A DNA stretch of 40,798 nucleotides from Deltaproteobacteria bacterium. GTDB taxonomy: Bacteria; Myxococcota_A; UBA796; SXON01. The position numbers were made by a program, and so were the translations under genes. Below the pieces are notes generated by a model. The model was given only the letters and a program-made list of their open reading frames with translations, had not been told where the DNA came from and made no database searches. The stretch spans positions 1 to 40,798 of the forward strand of contig CANKOI010000035.1 of assembly GCA_947484175.1 (NCBI GenBank), written 5' to 3'. The first letter of the stretch is position 1; every line of letters starts with the position of its first letter. Shown here piece after piece: positions 32,303-40,667 of this stretch.

Positions 32303-34036
32303 GTGGGCACGGGCGCTCTCGTACTCCGGCACCTCCACCCCGAGCGCTTGCTCGGCGGGGGCGGCTGGTTGTTCGCGCTCGTCGTGGGCACGACAGTGCA
32401 GGCGCTGGTTGCCAGTTTCCTTCTGGCTGCGGGCGTGTTCGGGCAGCAGGCGGCCCTAGGCGTCGTGGTGGTGTCGCTCCTCGCGTGGGGCGCCCGGCCG
32501 GGGATGGACGCGCCTCGCCGACCCTCGGTGGTAGCGGTCCTCGCCTTCGGGGTGCTCCTCGCCCCGGCGCTTCTGGCCGCGCTGAGCCCACCCATCGACA
32601 CCGACGAGATGTACCAGCACCTCGCGCTGGCGCGACACCACGCCGAAACGGGTCGGTTTGCTGGTGGCCTCGACTGGCCCGACGGCTCCCGTCCGCAGCC
32701 GGTGCATGCCCTGTTCGCCACCCTGTTTTCGGTGGCCGGCCCTGCTGCGGTGAGACTCTGGCATCTCGGGCTCACACTCGCCCTCTTGCTGGGTGCTTCG
32801 GAGCTGGGAGATCGGCGGTTCGGCGCGGGGCGGGGCTTGGTGCCGGCGCTGGTGTGTGCGGCGTCGTACAGCTTCGCCTACGAGGCAGGGCTCGCCTACA
32901 ACGACGTGCCGGCCGCGCTCGGCCTGTTGCTCGCGGTGGAACTGGCGCTTGAGGGGGGGGGGCGAAGAAACGCCCTGCTCTTCGGGGTCGTGGCAGGCTT
33001 CGCGGTCACGGCGAAGTACACCGCTGCTCCAGCCGCTGCCGCCGCAGGACTATTGGCGTTGAGCCGAGCGTCTGGGGGTGCCAGAGGGCGGTTCGGCTGG
33101 GCCACGGTGGCGGCGGCGGTGGGGGCGGCCCTGGTGGTGCCCTGGTGGGTGCGCAACGCAGCGGAGGGGCTTCACCCGCTGTTCCCGTACGCGGGCTGGC
33201 CGCTCATCGAAGGGTTTCGTTTTCTCTACCCGGAGAAGTACGGTGCTGGTCACGGCTGGCTCGATGCGCTGCTGCTCCCCTTCAACGTGCTGTTTCGGGC
33301 CAAAATCCACCACAACCAGTTTATGGGGCAGCTGTCTTGGGGTTGGCTACCGCTCGGCCTCGCTGCGGTGTGGGAGGCTCGGCGGAACGCCGACGCCCGC
33401 TGGCTGGTGGCCATCTTGGGAGTGGGGTTTGTGGTTTGGGGCGCTTCCGCGCAAGTCATCCGCTATCTGCTGCCGCTGGCCGGCGTGGCCATCCTGTGCG
33501 CCTCGGCGGGTCGCGCATCCTGGCTCGCGGTGGTGGGGCTCTGTGCATCGGCGCCGCAGAATCTGGGTCCGCTGTGGAGGGAGGCGAGCAGCCAGTGGAT
33601 GGTGGTGGGCGGCGAGCTCAGCGAGGAGACCTGGCTACGCCGCGAGCTGCCCGCGTGGGGGGCCCTGCGCCACCTTCGAGAGCACGCGCCCGCCGACGCC
33701 CAGGTGGCGCAGCTCTACGCTTGGCACGGCTACTGGATCGACCAGCCCTGGATCCTCGGCTCCGTGGAGGAACACACGCCCACTCGAATGTGGCTCGCGG
33801 AGCACGGCGATGCCTCGCTCCGTGCGCTCCGCGAGCGCGGCGTCACGTGGCTTCTCGTGGGTGATGTACGCTTTTTGAGGAAGCAGTACCCGTTTCTGTC
33901 GGAAGAAGAGTGGCAAGCGCAGTTCGTGGCCCCCCGCGAGCTGCTGACGCGCCTGCTCCTCCGAGATGCGGTGCAGGTGTACGCGGGGCGCCGCTGGGAG
34001 GTCTACCGGCTTGACGCCCCGGCACCCGGCGAGTAA
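32303..34036 (+). CDS. GT-C type membrane glycosyltransferase (PMT/GT39-like)
   Basis: A 577-residue polytopic protein with about 10-12 hydrophobic helices. The first periplasmic loop carries SPPIDTDEMYQHLALARHHA, with the acidic residues expected for a GT-C glycosyltransferase using a polyprenyl-phosphate sugar. AFATLFSVAGPAAVRL-like and VAGFAVTAKYTAAPAAAAAG segments and a soluble C-terminal ~120 residues follow (LREHAPADAQVAQLYAWHGY). The GTG at 32303 is taken, but the frame is open further upstream with no ATG; an ATC at 32252, preceded by GAGGTG at the right spacing, would add a complete first TM helix. It is followed by tRNA-Leu on the same strand. Confidence 0.8.
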   Translation: MGTGALVLRHLHPERLLGGGGWLFALVVGTTVQALVASFLLAAGVFGQQAALGVVVVSLLAWGARPGMDAPRRPSVVAVLAFGVLLAPALLAALSPPIDTDEMYQHLALARHHAETGRFAGGLDWPDGSRPQPVHALFATLFSVAGPAAVRLWHLGLTLALLLGASELGDRRFGAGRGLVPALVCAASYSFAYEAGLAYNDVPAALGLLLAVELALEGGGRRNALLFGVVAGFAVTAKYTAAPAAAAAGLLALSRASGGARGRFGWATVAAAVGAALVVPWWVRNAAEGLHPLFPYAGWPLIEGFRFLYPEKYGAGHGWLDALLLPFNVLFRAKIHHNQFMGQLSWGWLPLGLAAVWEARRNADARWLVAILGVGFVVWGASAQVIRYLLPLAGVAILCASAGRASWLAVVGLCASAPQNLGPLWREASSQWMVVGGELSEETWLRRELPAWGALRHLREHAPADAQVAQLYAWHGYWIDQPWILGSVEEHTPTRMWLAEHGDASLRALRERGVTWLLVGDVRFLRKQYPFLSEEEWQAQFVAPRELLTRLLLRDAVQVYAGRRWEVYRLDAPAPGE

Positions 34037-34052
34037 ACCTCGCCGGCCATTC

Positions 34053-34138
34053 GCGGAGGTGGCGGAATGGCAGACGCGCTAGGCTCAGGACCTAGTGGGG
34101 TAACTCCCGTAGGGGTTCAAGTCCCCTCCTCCGCACCA
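34053..34138 (+). tRNA. tRNA-Leu (anticodon CAG)
   Basis: The 86-base sequence folds as a class II tRNA. The acceptor stem is GCGGAGG/CCTCCGC with discriminator A and an encoded CCA at 34136-34138. The anticodon stem-loop is CTAGG-CTCAGGA-CCTAG with anticodon CAG, reading CUG, which is an abundant Leu codon in such GC-rich genomes. The long variable arm (TGGGGTAACTCCCGTA) and the T-loop GTTCAAG are typical of tRNA-Leu. It lies just after the GT-C gene and before a strong terminator. Confidence 0.97.
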
Positions 34139-34143
34139 AACCT

Positions 34144-34172
34144 GAAGGGCCCGCCTCGTGCGGGCCCTTCTT
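34144..34172 (+). terminator. rho-independent terminator after tRNA-Leu
   Basis: GAAGGGCCCGC (34144-34154) pairs perfectly with GCGGGCCCTTC (34160-34170) around the loop CTCGT, giving an 11-bp GC-rich stem followed by TT and then a G-C-rich stretch. It starts 6 bases after the tRNA 3' end. The recJ gene on the opposite strand ends 5 bases further on, so the hairpin may also stop recJ transcripts. Confidence 0.85.
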
Positions 34173-34176
34173 GCGT

Positions 34177-35856
34177 TCAGCGCATGTCTTCCACGACGAG
34201 CTGCGGCTCGCGGCGCCCGCCGTAGGCGTTCACGGAGGGGCAGCCGAGCACCTCAGTGGCGCGGGCGAGCAGGTCTACCCGATCGGCGCCGTTCCACCAC
34301 ACACATCGAAGGGGCCCCACCTGGAAGCGCAGGTGCCGCTCCTTCATCACCGCGATGGAGGTCGGGGTTCCCCGCACCACCAGCCGGGCGGCCTCGTTTC
34401 CCTTGCCGGTGGGTTCGAGCCGCGCGAGGTCGGCGAGCAGGCGGAGGTCGATGTCGCTGGGGTTCACGAAGGCGTCGATCGTCTCTTCGGGAACGAGCAG
34501 GTCGTCGTCGTCATGGGCGGCCACGAAGGCGGCGAGGGCTTCGGCGAGGGCGGGCAGGTCGCGGGTGGAGACGGTGAAGCCCGCCGCCGCCGCGTGGCCG
34601 CCGTGGCGATGGAGCAGGTGCTGGGCGCTGTCGAGCGCGCGTGTGGCGTGCACGCGCGGCACCGAGCGCACGCTGCCCGTAGAGTGCTCTCCCAGCGTGC
34701 TCACGATGGCCACCGGGCGCCCGACCCGTTCCCGCACCTTCGCCGCTACGATGCCCACCACGCCCCGGTGGAAGCCCTCCTCCTCCGTTCCGGCCACCAG
34801 CACGAACGGGGGCGGCGAGTCGGGCAGGCGCTCCATCACCACCGCTACGAGCCGCTCCTGAATGTCCTGACGCTCGCGGTTCAGTTCATCGAGGAGGGCG
34901 GCCTGGGCCAGAGCGGCGGCAGGGTCGCGCTCGCGGAGCAGCCTCACCACGGCATTGGCGTCGGCGAGGCGGCCGGCCGCGTTGATGCGGGGGCCGATGC
35001 GCCAGCCGAGGGTCTCGGCGGTGATCTCGCCGAGGCGCGCTTGGGCCACAGTGAGGAGCGCCGACAGCCCCGGAGAGTGGGGGCCGCGGTTGAGCGCCTC
35101 GAGCCCGAGGGTGACGATGGCGCGGTTCTCGGGGTTGAACACGTCGACGACGTCGGCCACCGTGCCGATGGCCGCCAGCTTCATGAGCGAGCTGAGGATT
35201 TCGTCGCGGCGAGGGTCTTCGGCGAGGAGCGCAGTGGCCAGCTTGAGCGACACGCCACAGGCGGCGAGGGCCTTGTTGGGGTAGGGGCAGCCGGCCTGGG
35301 GGGGGCAGAGCACCGCCACCGCCGCCGCGGGGACCGACTCGCCGGCCGGCAGGTGGTGGTCGCAGACGATCACGTCCACGCCCAGCTCGGCGGCTCGCGC
35401 TACGGGGCCGTGGTCGCGCACCCCGATGTCGGCCGTGACGATGAGGTGCACCCCGTCGGCGGCGGCCTTCTCGATGGCCTGCACGGAGAGGCCGTAGCCC
35501 TCCGTGAAGCGGTCGGGGATGTGGTAGCTGATGGTGGCGCCGCCGAGGCGGTCAAGCGCGGCGTGCAGGATGAGGCAGCTGGTGGTGCCATCCACGTCGT
35601 AGTCGGTGACCAGCCGGATGTGCTGGCGCTCCCTGCGCGCCCTCTGCAACCGCTCGAGCGCGCGGGGGAGGCCGAGGATGCTGTCGGGAGCGTGCAGGTC
35701 GGCAGCTCCGCTCGCGAAGAACGCGGCGTCGGCGCCTCGCACCGCGAACACCTCGGCCGCAACCGGATGGCAACGGAGCTCGGATAGGAGCGCGGCGGCA
35801 CGCTCCGGCTGAGGTGTCCGGACCGTCCACCGCCGGCCGTTGAGGCTCGGTCCCAC
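34177..35856 (-). CDS. recJ: single-stranded-DNA-specific exonuclease RecJ
   Basis: RecJ degrades single-stranded DNA 5' to 3' in recombination and mismatch or base excision repair. The 559-residue protein has the DHH-family motifs in order: VTDYDVDGTTS (Mn-binding), VTADIG, VCDHHLPAGE (DHH), HRGVVGIVAAKV, and GGHAAAAGF in the DHHA1 part, plus GPRINAAGR. Length matches the family. The C-terminal OB-like region follows after ~450. The ATG at 35856 is 3 bases after the stop of the MglA-like GTPase gene, so the two are probably one operon, an association I do not know as standard. The stop is beside the tRNA terminator. Confidence 0.95.
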   Translation of the reverse strand: MGPSLNGRRWTVRTPQPERAAALLSELRCHPVAAEVFAVRGADAAFFASGAADLHAPDSILGLPRALERLQRARRERQHIRLVTDYDVDGTTSCLILHAALDRLGGATISYHIPDRFTEGYGLSVQAIEKAAADGVHLIVTADIGVRDHGPVARAAELGVDVIVCDHHLPAGESVPAAAVAVLCPPQAGCPYPNKALAACGVSLKLATALLAEDPRRDEILSSLMKLAAIGTVADVVDVFNPENRAIVTLGLEALNRGPHSPGLSALLTVAQARLGEITAETLGWRIGPRINAAGRLADANAVVRLLRERDPAAALAQAALLDELNRERQDIQERLVAVVMERLPDSPPPFVLVAGTEEEGFHRGVVGIVAAKVRERVGRPVAIVSTLGEHSTGSVRSVPRVHATRALDSAQHLLHRHGGHAAAAGFTVSTRDLPALAEALAAFVAAHDDDDLLVPEETIDAFVNPSDIDLRLLADLARLEPTGKGNEAARLVVRGTPTSIAVMKERHLRFQVGPLRCVWWNGADRVDLLARATEVLGCPSVNAYGGRREPQLVVEDMR

Positions 35857-35859
35857 GGC

Positions 35860-37242
35860 TCAGCCCGCCGCGATGACGTAGCCCAGAGCTACGCCGGCAA
35901 GCAGCCCCAGTCCTCCCGCTACGACAGCCGCGCCGAGGAGCCCGAGCAGGTCTCGCCCGTTGGCCTCCGGCGCCCGTGGCGGCGCCCGAGCGACGAGCTT
36001 GACGGGGTGCAGGCGCCGCTCCCCCGAGTGGTCGATCAGCACGTCAACGAAGACGGCGCCTCCCTCCAGCCGGGCGCCGCTCGCCGCCTCTACGCGTGCG
36101 CCCACCCACCCTGCGGGGTCGACCGCGGCTTCGATCAGGTCTCCACGTGAGGGCGGGCGCTCCCGCTCGGGGGGGGCGGCCGGTGGCGGCGGCAGCACGC
36201 GGCCGTAGGCCCCGGTGTTGACCGGTGGGCTCTTGGCGGGCGCGGCTTTGGCCGCCGGTCCTTTGGCCGCGGCGTTGGCGATGGGCGAGGCCGTCGGTGG
36301 GGCCGCTGGCGACTTGGCCGCCGCCGCGGTCTGCGGTGCCGCCGCGACAGGCGCCGCCGCCTTCCGTGGCCGCTGCACGACCATCTCCTCGGGAATCTCG
36401 GCCGCCTGTGTCGGCGCCGCTCGCGGCCCCGAGGGACCGCCCTCGAGGTACTCGTCGGCGCGCTCCACGTTCTCGAGCAGGAAGGCATCGACGTCGGCCG
36501 CCTTGACGTGGCCCCCCATCTTGAGCTTCTGGCCGCGCTCCTCCTCCATCGGCCGCACCCGCTTGATCTTCTCGAGGTGATCCCGAATCACCTTTTGGTC
36601 ACTCTCGGCCTCCGCGCGGTCGACCGCCGTGAGCTGTACGGCCGTTTCACGCCCCGCGAGGTTGTCCCGGATGCGCTGGGCGGCGAGGTCGGTGACCGCG
36701 CGCAGCGTCTCCATCACGCCGCGCCCCTCGAACGCCACCGCCTCGATCATGGGCACGCCGAAGGGGTTCAGGTCTGCCTCGATGTCTTTTACGGGTCGGG
36801 CGTTGGGCAGGTCGCGCTTGTTGACCTGAATCACCAGCGGGATGCTGGCGAGATCGAGCCCGTGACTGCGAAGGTTCTCCTCGAGGTCGATGAGCGCGTC
36901 GATGTTCGCCTCCGCACGGTCGTCGCCGCTGTCGGCCACGAAAACGACGGCGTCGGCGCCCTGGAGCACGACCCGCCTGGTGTCCTTGTAGAAGACCTGG
37001 CCGGGCACGGTGAAGAGCTTGAACTTGGCGTGAAAACCCGCGATCTGGCCGAGTTGAACGGGCACATAGTCGAAGAAGAGGGTGCGCTCTTCAGCGGTGG
37101 CCAGGGTGTGGAGGTCGCCGCGCTGGGTGTCGGGCACGAGGCCGTGCAACACTTGCACGTTCGTGGTCTTTCCGGACAGCGCAGGGCCATAGTAGACGAC
37201 CTTTGCCTCAATCTCGCGTCGGGCGAAGTTGATGACCGCCAT
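35860..37242 (-). CDS. MglA-like small GTPase with C-terminal membrane anchor
   Basis: A 460-residue protein. Residues 1-190 are a Ras-like GTPase of the MglA family: P-loop GPALSGKTTNVQ, the switch region TLATAEERTLFFDYVPVQLG, TVPGQVFYKDTRRVVLQGAD, and NKRDLP for guanine recognition. MglA controls polarity and motility in myxobacteria. Residues ~190-255 are charged; ~256-355 are a Pro/Ala-rich linker (PPPPAAPPERERPPS); ~360-425 a small domain of unknown kind (GWVGARVEAASGARLEGGAV); and the last ~30 residues are a single hydrophobic helix (LGLLGAAVVAGGLGLLAGVA), a tail anchor. The P-loop has A-L-S-G where MglA usually has G-L-C-G. It precedes recJ in an operon. Confidence 0.88.
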   Translation of the reverse strand: MAVINFARREIEAKVVYYGPALSGKTTNVQVLHGLVPDTQRGDLHTLATAEERTLFFDYVPVQLGQIAGFHAKFKLFTVPGQVFYKDTRRVVLQGADAVVFVADSGDDRAEANIDALIDLEENLRSHGLDLASIPLVIQVNKRDLPNARPVKDIEADLNPFGVPMIEAVAFEGRGVMETLRAVTDLAAQRIRDNLAGRETAVQLTAVDRAEAESDQKVIRDHLEKIKRVRPMEEERGQKLKMGGHVKAADVDAFLLENVERADEYLEGGPSGPRAAPTQAAEIPEEMVVQRPRKAAAPVAAAPQTAAAAKSPAAPPTASPIANAAAKGPAAKAAPAKSPPVNTGAYGRVLPPPPAAPPERERPPSRGDLIEAAVDPAGWVGARVEAASGARLEGGAVFVDVLIDHSGERRLHPVKLVARAPPRAPEANGRDLLGLLGAAVVAGGLGLLAGVALGYVIAAG

Positions 37243-37317
37243 GAGCCGCTGCTATCACAGATTGGGGGGCCACGACTCCTTCCGCCTCGGCCGCCAACCC
37301 GGTTAGGCCCCGCCCCG

Positions 37318-38163
37318 ATGAAGCCCCTCATTCCCTACTTTCAGGACCCCTACATTACGATTCCAGGCATTGGGCTCGACATCCACGCCTTCGGGGTTCT
37401 CGTGGCCATCGGGTTCGCGCTGGGTGGGCAGCTGGCGCAGAAGAAGGCGGCCAAGTTCGGGGGCAGCCCCGACGTGGTGAACCGGCTGGTCGGCTGGTTG
37501 GTGCTCGGGGTCTTTGTGGGCGGCCATTGGGGCCACCTGCTGATGTACAAGCCCGACGAAGTGCAGGGCGACGGGGCTCGGTTCGCCGCGCTTCCTTCGA
37601 TCTTCAGCAGCGGGCGGCTGCCCCACGGCGACGAAGTTCCGGTGCTCCTCCAGTTCTGGCACGGCCTGTCCAGTTTTGGCGGCTTTGCGATGTGCATCGG
37701 CCTGACCATCTGGTTCTTCCGAAAGGAGAAGGTGCCCTTCTGGCCCAACGCCGACGGTTTGGCGATCGGTCTCACCCTCGGCTGGTTCTTCGGGCGGATG
37801 GGCTGTTTTTCCGCCCACGATCACTCCGGCACGGTGACCGACTTCTACCTCGGGGTGTACGGGATGTGCCCCGGCGGAAACCCTGCCGTCGCCTGCCACG
37901 ACCTCGGCCTCTATGAAGCTATTTGGTCGCTCGGCGCCTACGGGTTGTTCCTGTTCCTTGACCGAAAGCCGCGCCCGACGGGCTTCTTCACCGGGCTCTT
38001 GGCGGCGCTCTACGGCCCCTGCCGCTTCGCCAGCGACTTCTTCCGGTCGCAGGAGAGCGACACCCGCTACGCTGGGCTCACCCCGGCGCAGTACGGCTCC
38101 ATCGTGCTCACGGTGGTGGGAATCTGGATTCTGCGGTCGCGGCTCACGAAAGCGGCGGCCTGA
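37318..38163 (+). CDS. lgt: prolipoprotein diacylglyceryl transferase
   Basis: Lgt transfers diacylglycerol from phosphatidylglycerol to the lipobox Cys of prolipoproteins, so it acts on many proteins in this window. The 281-residue membrane protein has about seven TM helices. ATG 37318 begins MKPLIPYFQDPYITIPG. LHGLSSFGGFAMC corresponds to the helix with the conserved H-G-G region, and WFFGRMGCFSAHDHSG is the Lgt signature. The segment GHWGHLLMYKPDEV matches the conserved loop after TM2. Start confirmed by the preceding non-coding gap. It is divergent from the GTPase gene and ends in the convergent gap that holds repeat copy B. Confidence 0.93.
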   Translation: MKPLIPYFQDPYITIPGIGLDIHAFGVLVAIGFALGGQLAQKKAAKFGGSPDVVNRLVGWLVLGVFVGGHWGHLLMYKPDEVQGDGARFAALPSIFSSGRLPHGDEVPVLLQFWHGLSSFGGFAMCIGLTIWFFRKEKVPFWPNADGLAIGLTLGWFFGRMGCFSAHDHSGTVTDFYLGVYGMCPGGNPAVACHDLGLYEAIWSLGAYGLFLFLDRKPRPTGFFTGLLAALYGPCRFASDFFRSQESDTRYAGLTPAQYGSIVLTVVGIWILRSRLTKAAA

Positions 38164-38247
38164 TCACCAAGCGGCTCGCCGCGCAGGACGCGTCACCCAG
38201 CCCGTCACCGTCTCGTCCACCGCCGGTGCCCCGCACCAACAGCGTCA

Positions 38248-38293
38248 GGCTGTCAGGAGACTCCGCTAGGCTTGCTGCTGCGGCTCGCCATTA
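38248..38293. repeat. copy B of the ~45-bp dispersed repeat
   Basis: CTGTCAGGAGACTCCGCTAG followed by GCTTGCTGCTGCGGCTCGCC and ATTA aligns with copy A at 3941-3983 with 34 of 39 identical columns plus a 3-base insertion. As in copy A it fills the space just downstream of the stop codon of a minus-strand gene (here the barrel protein ending at 38291) and lies in a convergent gap. Confidence 0.7.
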
Positions 38294-39097
38294 CCACCGC
38301 GCGCCGACCCCGACTCGGATGAACGGGCCGAGGAGATCGAGCGTGGCGGTGTCACCGAGCTCGAGCGGGGCGTTCCATTCGTAGCCACCTTCGGCCGTGA
38401 AGGACACTTCCACGTCGCTCCCGGTAGGGGCGTAGGCGGTGAGGCCGCCCGTGGCCGTGATGCCCGCCGTCGCCCCGCTGGCCTCAAACTGGCTGAGGTT
38501 GTCGTCCACGTCGGGGTCGTCGTCGAAGCGCAAGGTTCCGAGGGTGAGCTGGGTCTGGCCGAGGACGAAGAGCCCGACCATGGGATGCACTTCCGCTTCG
38601 GCGCGCGCTCCGAGCGCGAACTGCTGCTGCTCGTACGAGGTGAGCAGGTCGCCGGTCGCGCCTTCGGAGTACTCCCACTCCTCTTCGTCCGTTCCGGTCA
38701 GCAGCCCGTCGTTGTAGTGCGTCCTCCCTGCTCGCAGGGCGCTGATGCCGAAGAAGGGGTGCAGCCACGGCTTGTAGGCGTAGGACACCGTGCCGCCGAA
38801 GGCGGCGCTGCCGGAGGAGTTGAGCTCCTTGTAGGAAGAGTTCGAGTCGAGGATCACGCCGCTCACGTTGAGCTGCACGTTCCAGCGCGGGACATGGGGC
38901 ACCGGCACGATGTGGGCGTCGGGCTCGGGCTCGGGCGGTGCGTCGGGGAGGGCGACAGGGGCCGGGTCGGCGGCCGGCGCGGGCGCTGGCGCGGGCTCGG
39001 CCGCGGGCGCCGGGTCGGCTGCAGGAGCGGGTACGGGCGCTGAGCCGGCGGCGGGCGCGTCATCGGCGGCGAGGGCGAGCGAAAGGAAGATGAGCAT
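38291..39097 (-). CDS. outer-membrane-like beta-barrel protein with Pro/Ala-rich N-terminus
   Basis: A 268-residue protein starting MLIFLSLALAADDAPAAGSA, a short export signal cleaved near LALA-AD. Residues ~14-60 are an Ala/Pro/Glu tract (repeats of PAPAADPAPA). The rest is composed of alternating strands (WNVQLNVSGVILDSNSSYK, AAFGGTVSYAYKPWLHPFF, FALGARAEAEVHPMVGLFVL, FIRVGVGARW), and it ends in a terminal aromatic residue, the usual outer-membrane insertion mark. Family not recognised. It starts 2 bases after the propeller lipoprotein's stop, so both are in one operon. Confidence 0.8.
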   Translation of the reverse strand: MLIFLSLALAADDAPAAGSAPVPAPAADPAPAAEPAPAPAPAADPAPVALPDAPPEPEPDAHIVPVPHVPRWNVQLNVSGVILDSNSSYKELNSSGSAAFGGTVSYAYKPWLHPFFGISALRAGRTHYNDGLLTGTDEEEWEYSEGATGDLLTSYEQQQFALGARAEAEVHPMVGLFVLGQTQLTLGTLRFDDDPDVDDNLSQFEASGATAGITATGGLTAYAPTGSDVEVSFTAEGGYEWNAPLELGDTATLDLLGPFIRVGVGARW

Positions 39098-39099
39098 GG

Positions 39100-40659
39100 T
39101 TACTCCTGGGCCGCGCGGCGCGGCAGAAGGGGGCGTTCAGCGAAGCCGGCGAGCGCGAAGCCCGCCACAGAAACCGGCTCGTCACTGCCGGGGTCGACGA
39201 AGGCGAGCATGCCCATGGGGCTGTCTGCGGCGACGACGAGGGAGCCGTTGGGGGCGGCGAACAGCCCCAACGCCGGTGCTTCGAGGGGCACCTGCGTAGC
39301 AGCGGCGTCGGCGAGGCGAACCCGCAAAAGCGTGTCGACGTCGCGCATCAGCAAGAAGGCGTAGTCGCCGTCCTCGGACTCCGTGGCCACAAAACCCACG
39401 GGCTCGGACTGGAGCACCAGCGAGACGGGATCGGCCTTCGCGGTGGAGGAGGGCGCCGCGAGGGGGAACACCCCGAGGCCGTAGTTCACGTCGTACACGG
39501 TTCCCGAGCCACCGGTGTCGGGGCTCATGGTGGCCACGGCGAAGCGCGTTCCGGCCCACAAGTCCACCACGGGGTTCTCGGCGCGCTGTTCCCGCCAGTC
39601 GCCCGAGGCGGAGTCGACGGTGATCACGTCTTTGTAGACGCTGCCGTCCTTGTAGTAGAACATCGCGCCCGCGTCGGTCATCTGACCGTCGGTGCAGGGT
39701 TCGTCCACCGGCACGCTCGAGATCTCGAAGAACTCGTGATCGATCACGTCGATCACCGCCTTCCGCGCGTAGCCCACGAGCGTTCGGCCGTTCACCGCGT
39801 CGTCCACCAGCACCGACGGCTCGCCGCTCAGTTCGATGAGGTCGATGGCTTCGCGCTGCAGGTCGAGCACGTAGAGGTCGGAGCTGCCCCGCACGCTCAC
39901 CAGGGCGTAGCGGCCGTCGGCAACGAGCGCCACGTCTTCCGGGTAGAGCACCTGATCCGCGTCGAGGGTGAGCGGGTAAGTCACGCACACCGAGTAGGCT
40001 TCGCAGGTGTCGGTGGCGTCGCCGAGGTTCACGACCGCCACCTCGCTGCGCGACAGCACCACGGCGCGCGATTCGTCGTCCGAGAACAGGACCGAGTCGG
40101 CCGCGAAGCCGACCGAGACCCGGTGCGGCGTGCCGTCGACCATGTCCACGAACGTGACTTCGTTGAGGTTCAGGAAGCCGTCCACCGTCACCGTGCTGGC
40201 GCTGGCCGGGTCGACCGTCAACGCCACGAGCGAGCTGCTGGCGGTCCAAAAGGCCTTGTCGAGCACCGGCGAGACGCCCTCGAGCGCCCCGCCGCCTACC
40301 CGCTCGCCGTCGCGCACGAGCACCATCTCGGTGGCGGTGCTGAGCTTGGAGCTCGGGCACTGATCCACGTAGATGATTTCGGGGTCGTCGTCTTCGCAGA
40401 CCGGCCAGGAGGCCCGTACGAAGAGGCCCCCGCCGTCGGGCGCCGCGAGGAGCTGGTCGGGGGCGGCGCCGTCGAGGTCAACCTCGGCGAAGGCTCCGTC
40501 CGGCGTCACCCGCACGAGGCGCCCCGCGCTGGGCAGCCGCACGTAGGCGCCGTCGGAGGCGACGACCACCGTCGGGTCCCAGAAGGCGTCGTCGTGGTAG
40601 TCGGACTCCCCTTCGGGGAACTCCCAGGGATTGCAGCCAAGCAGAAGGAGGGTGAGCAT
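39100..40659 (-). CDS. propeller-like lipoprotein of unknown function
   Basis: A 519-residue protein from ATG 40659 (AAGGA six to seven bases upstream). MLTLLLLGCNPWEF gives lipidation at Cys 9. Repeated strand units (GAYVRLPSAGRLVRVTPDGA, SRAVVLSRSEVAVVNLGD, GRYALVSVRGSSDLYVLDLQ, GRTLVGYARKAVIDVIDHE) suggest a seven-bladed beta-propeller of WD/YVTN-like type. Several Cys may pair. A longer frame to 40776 exists but lacks a signal sequence, so the later ATG is taken. Binding or scaffold role is likely; no catalytic motif. It is followed by the barrel protein and preceded by a gene cut by the window edge. Confidence 0.82.
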   Translation of the reverse strand: MLTLLLLGCNPWEFPEGESDYHDDAFWDPTVVVASDGAYVRLPSAGRLVRVTPDGAFAEVDLDGAAPDQLLAAPDGGGLFVRASWPVCEDDDPEIIYVDQCPSSKLSTATEMVLVRDGERVGGGALEGVSPVLDKAFWTASSSLVALTVDPASASTVTVDGFLNLNEVTFVDMVDGTPHRVSVGFAADSVLFSDDESRAVVLSRSEVAVVNLGDATDTCEAYSVCVTYPLTLDADQVLYPEDVALVADGRYALVSVRGSSDLYVLDLQREAIDLIELSGEPSVLVDDAVNGRTLVGYARKAVIDVIDHEFFEISSVPVDEPCTDGQMTDAGAMFYYKDGSVYKDVITVDSASGDWREQRAENPVVDLWAGTRFAVATMSPDTGGSGTVYDVNYGLGVFPLAAPSSTAKADPVSLVLQSEPVGFVATESEDGDYAFLLMRDVDTLLRVRLADAAATQVPLEAPALGLFAAPNGSLVVAADSPMGMLAFVDPGSDEPVSVAGFALAGFAERPLLPRRAAQE

Positions 40660-40667
40660 GGGATTCC

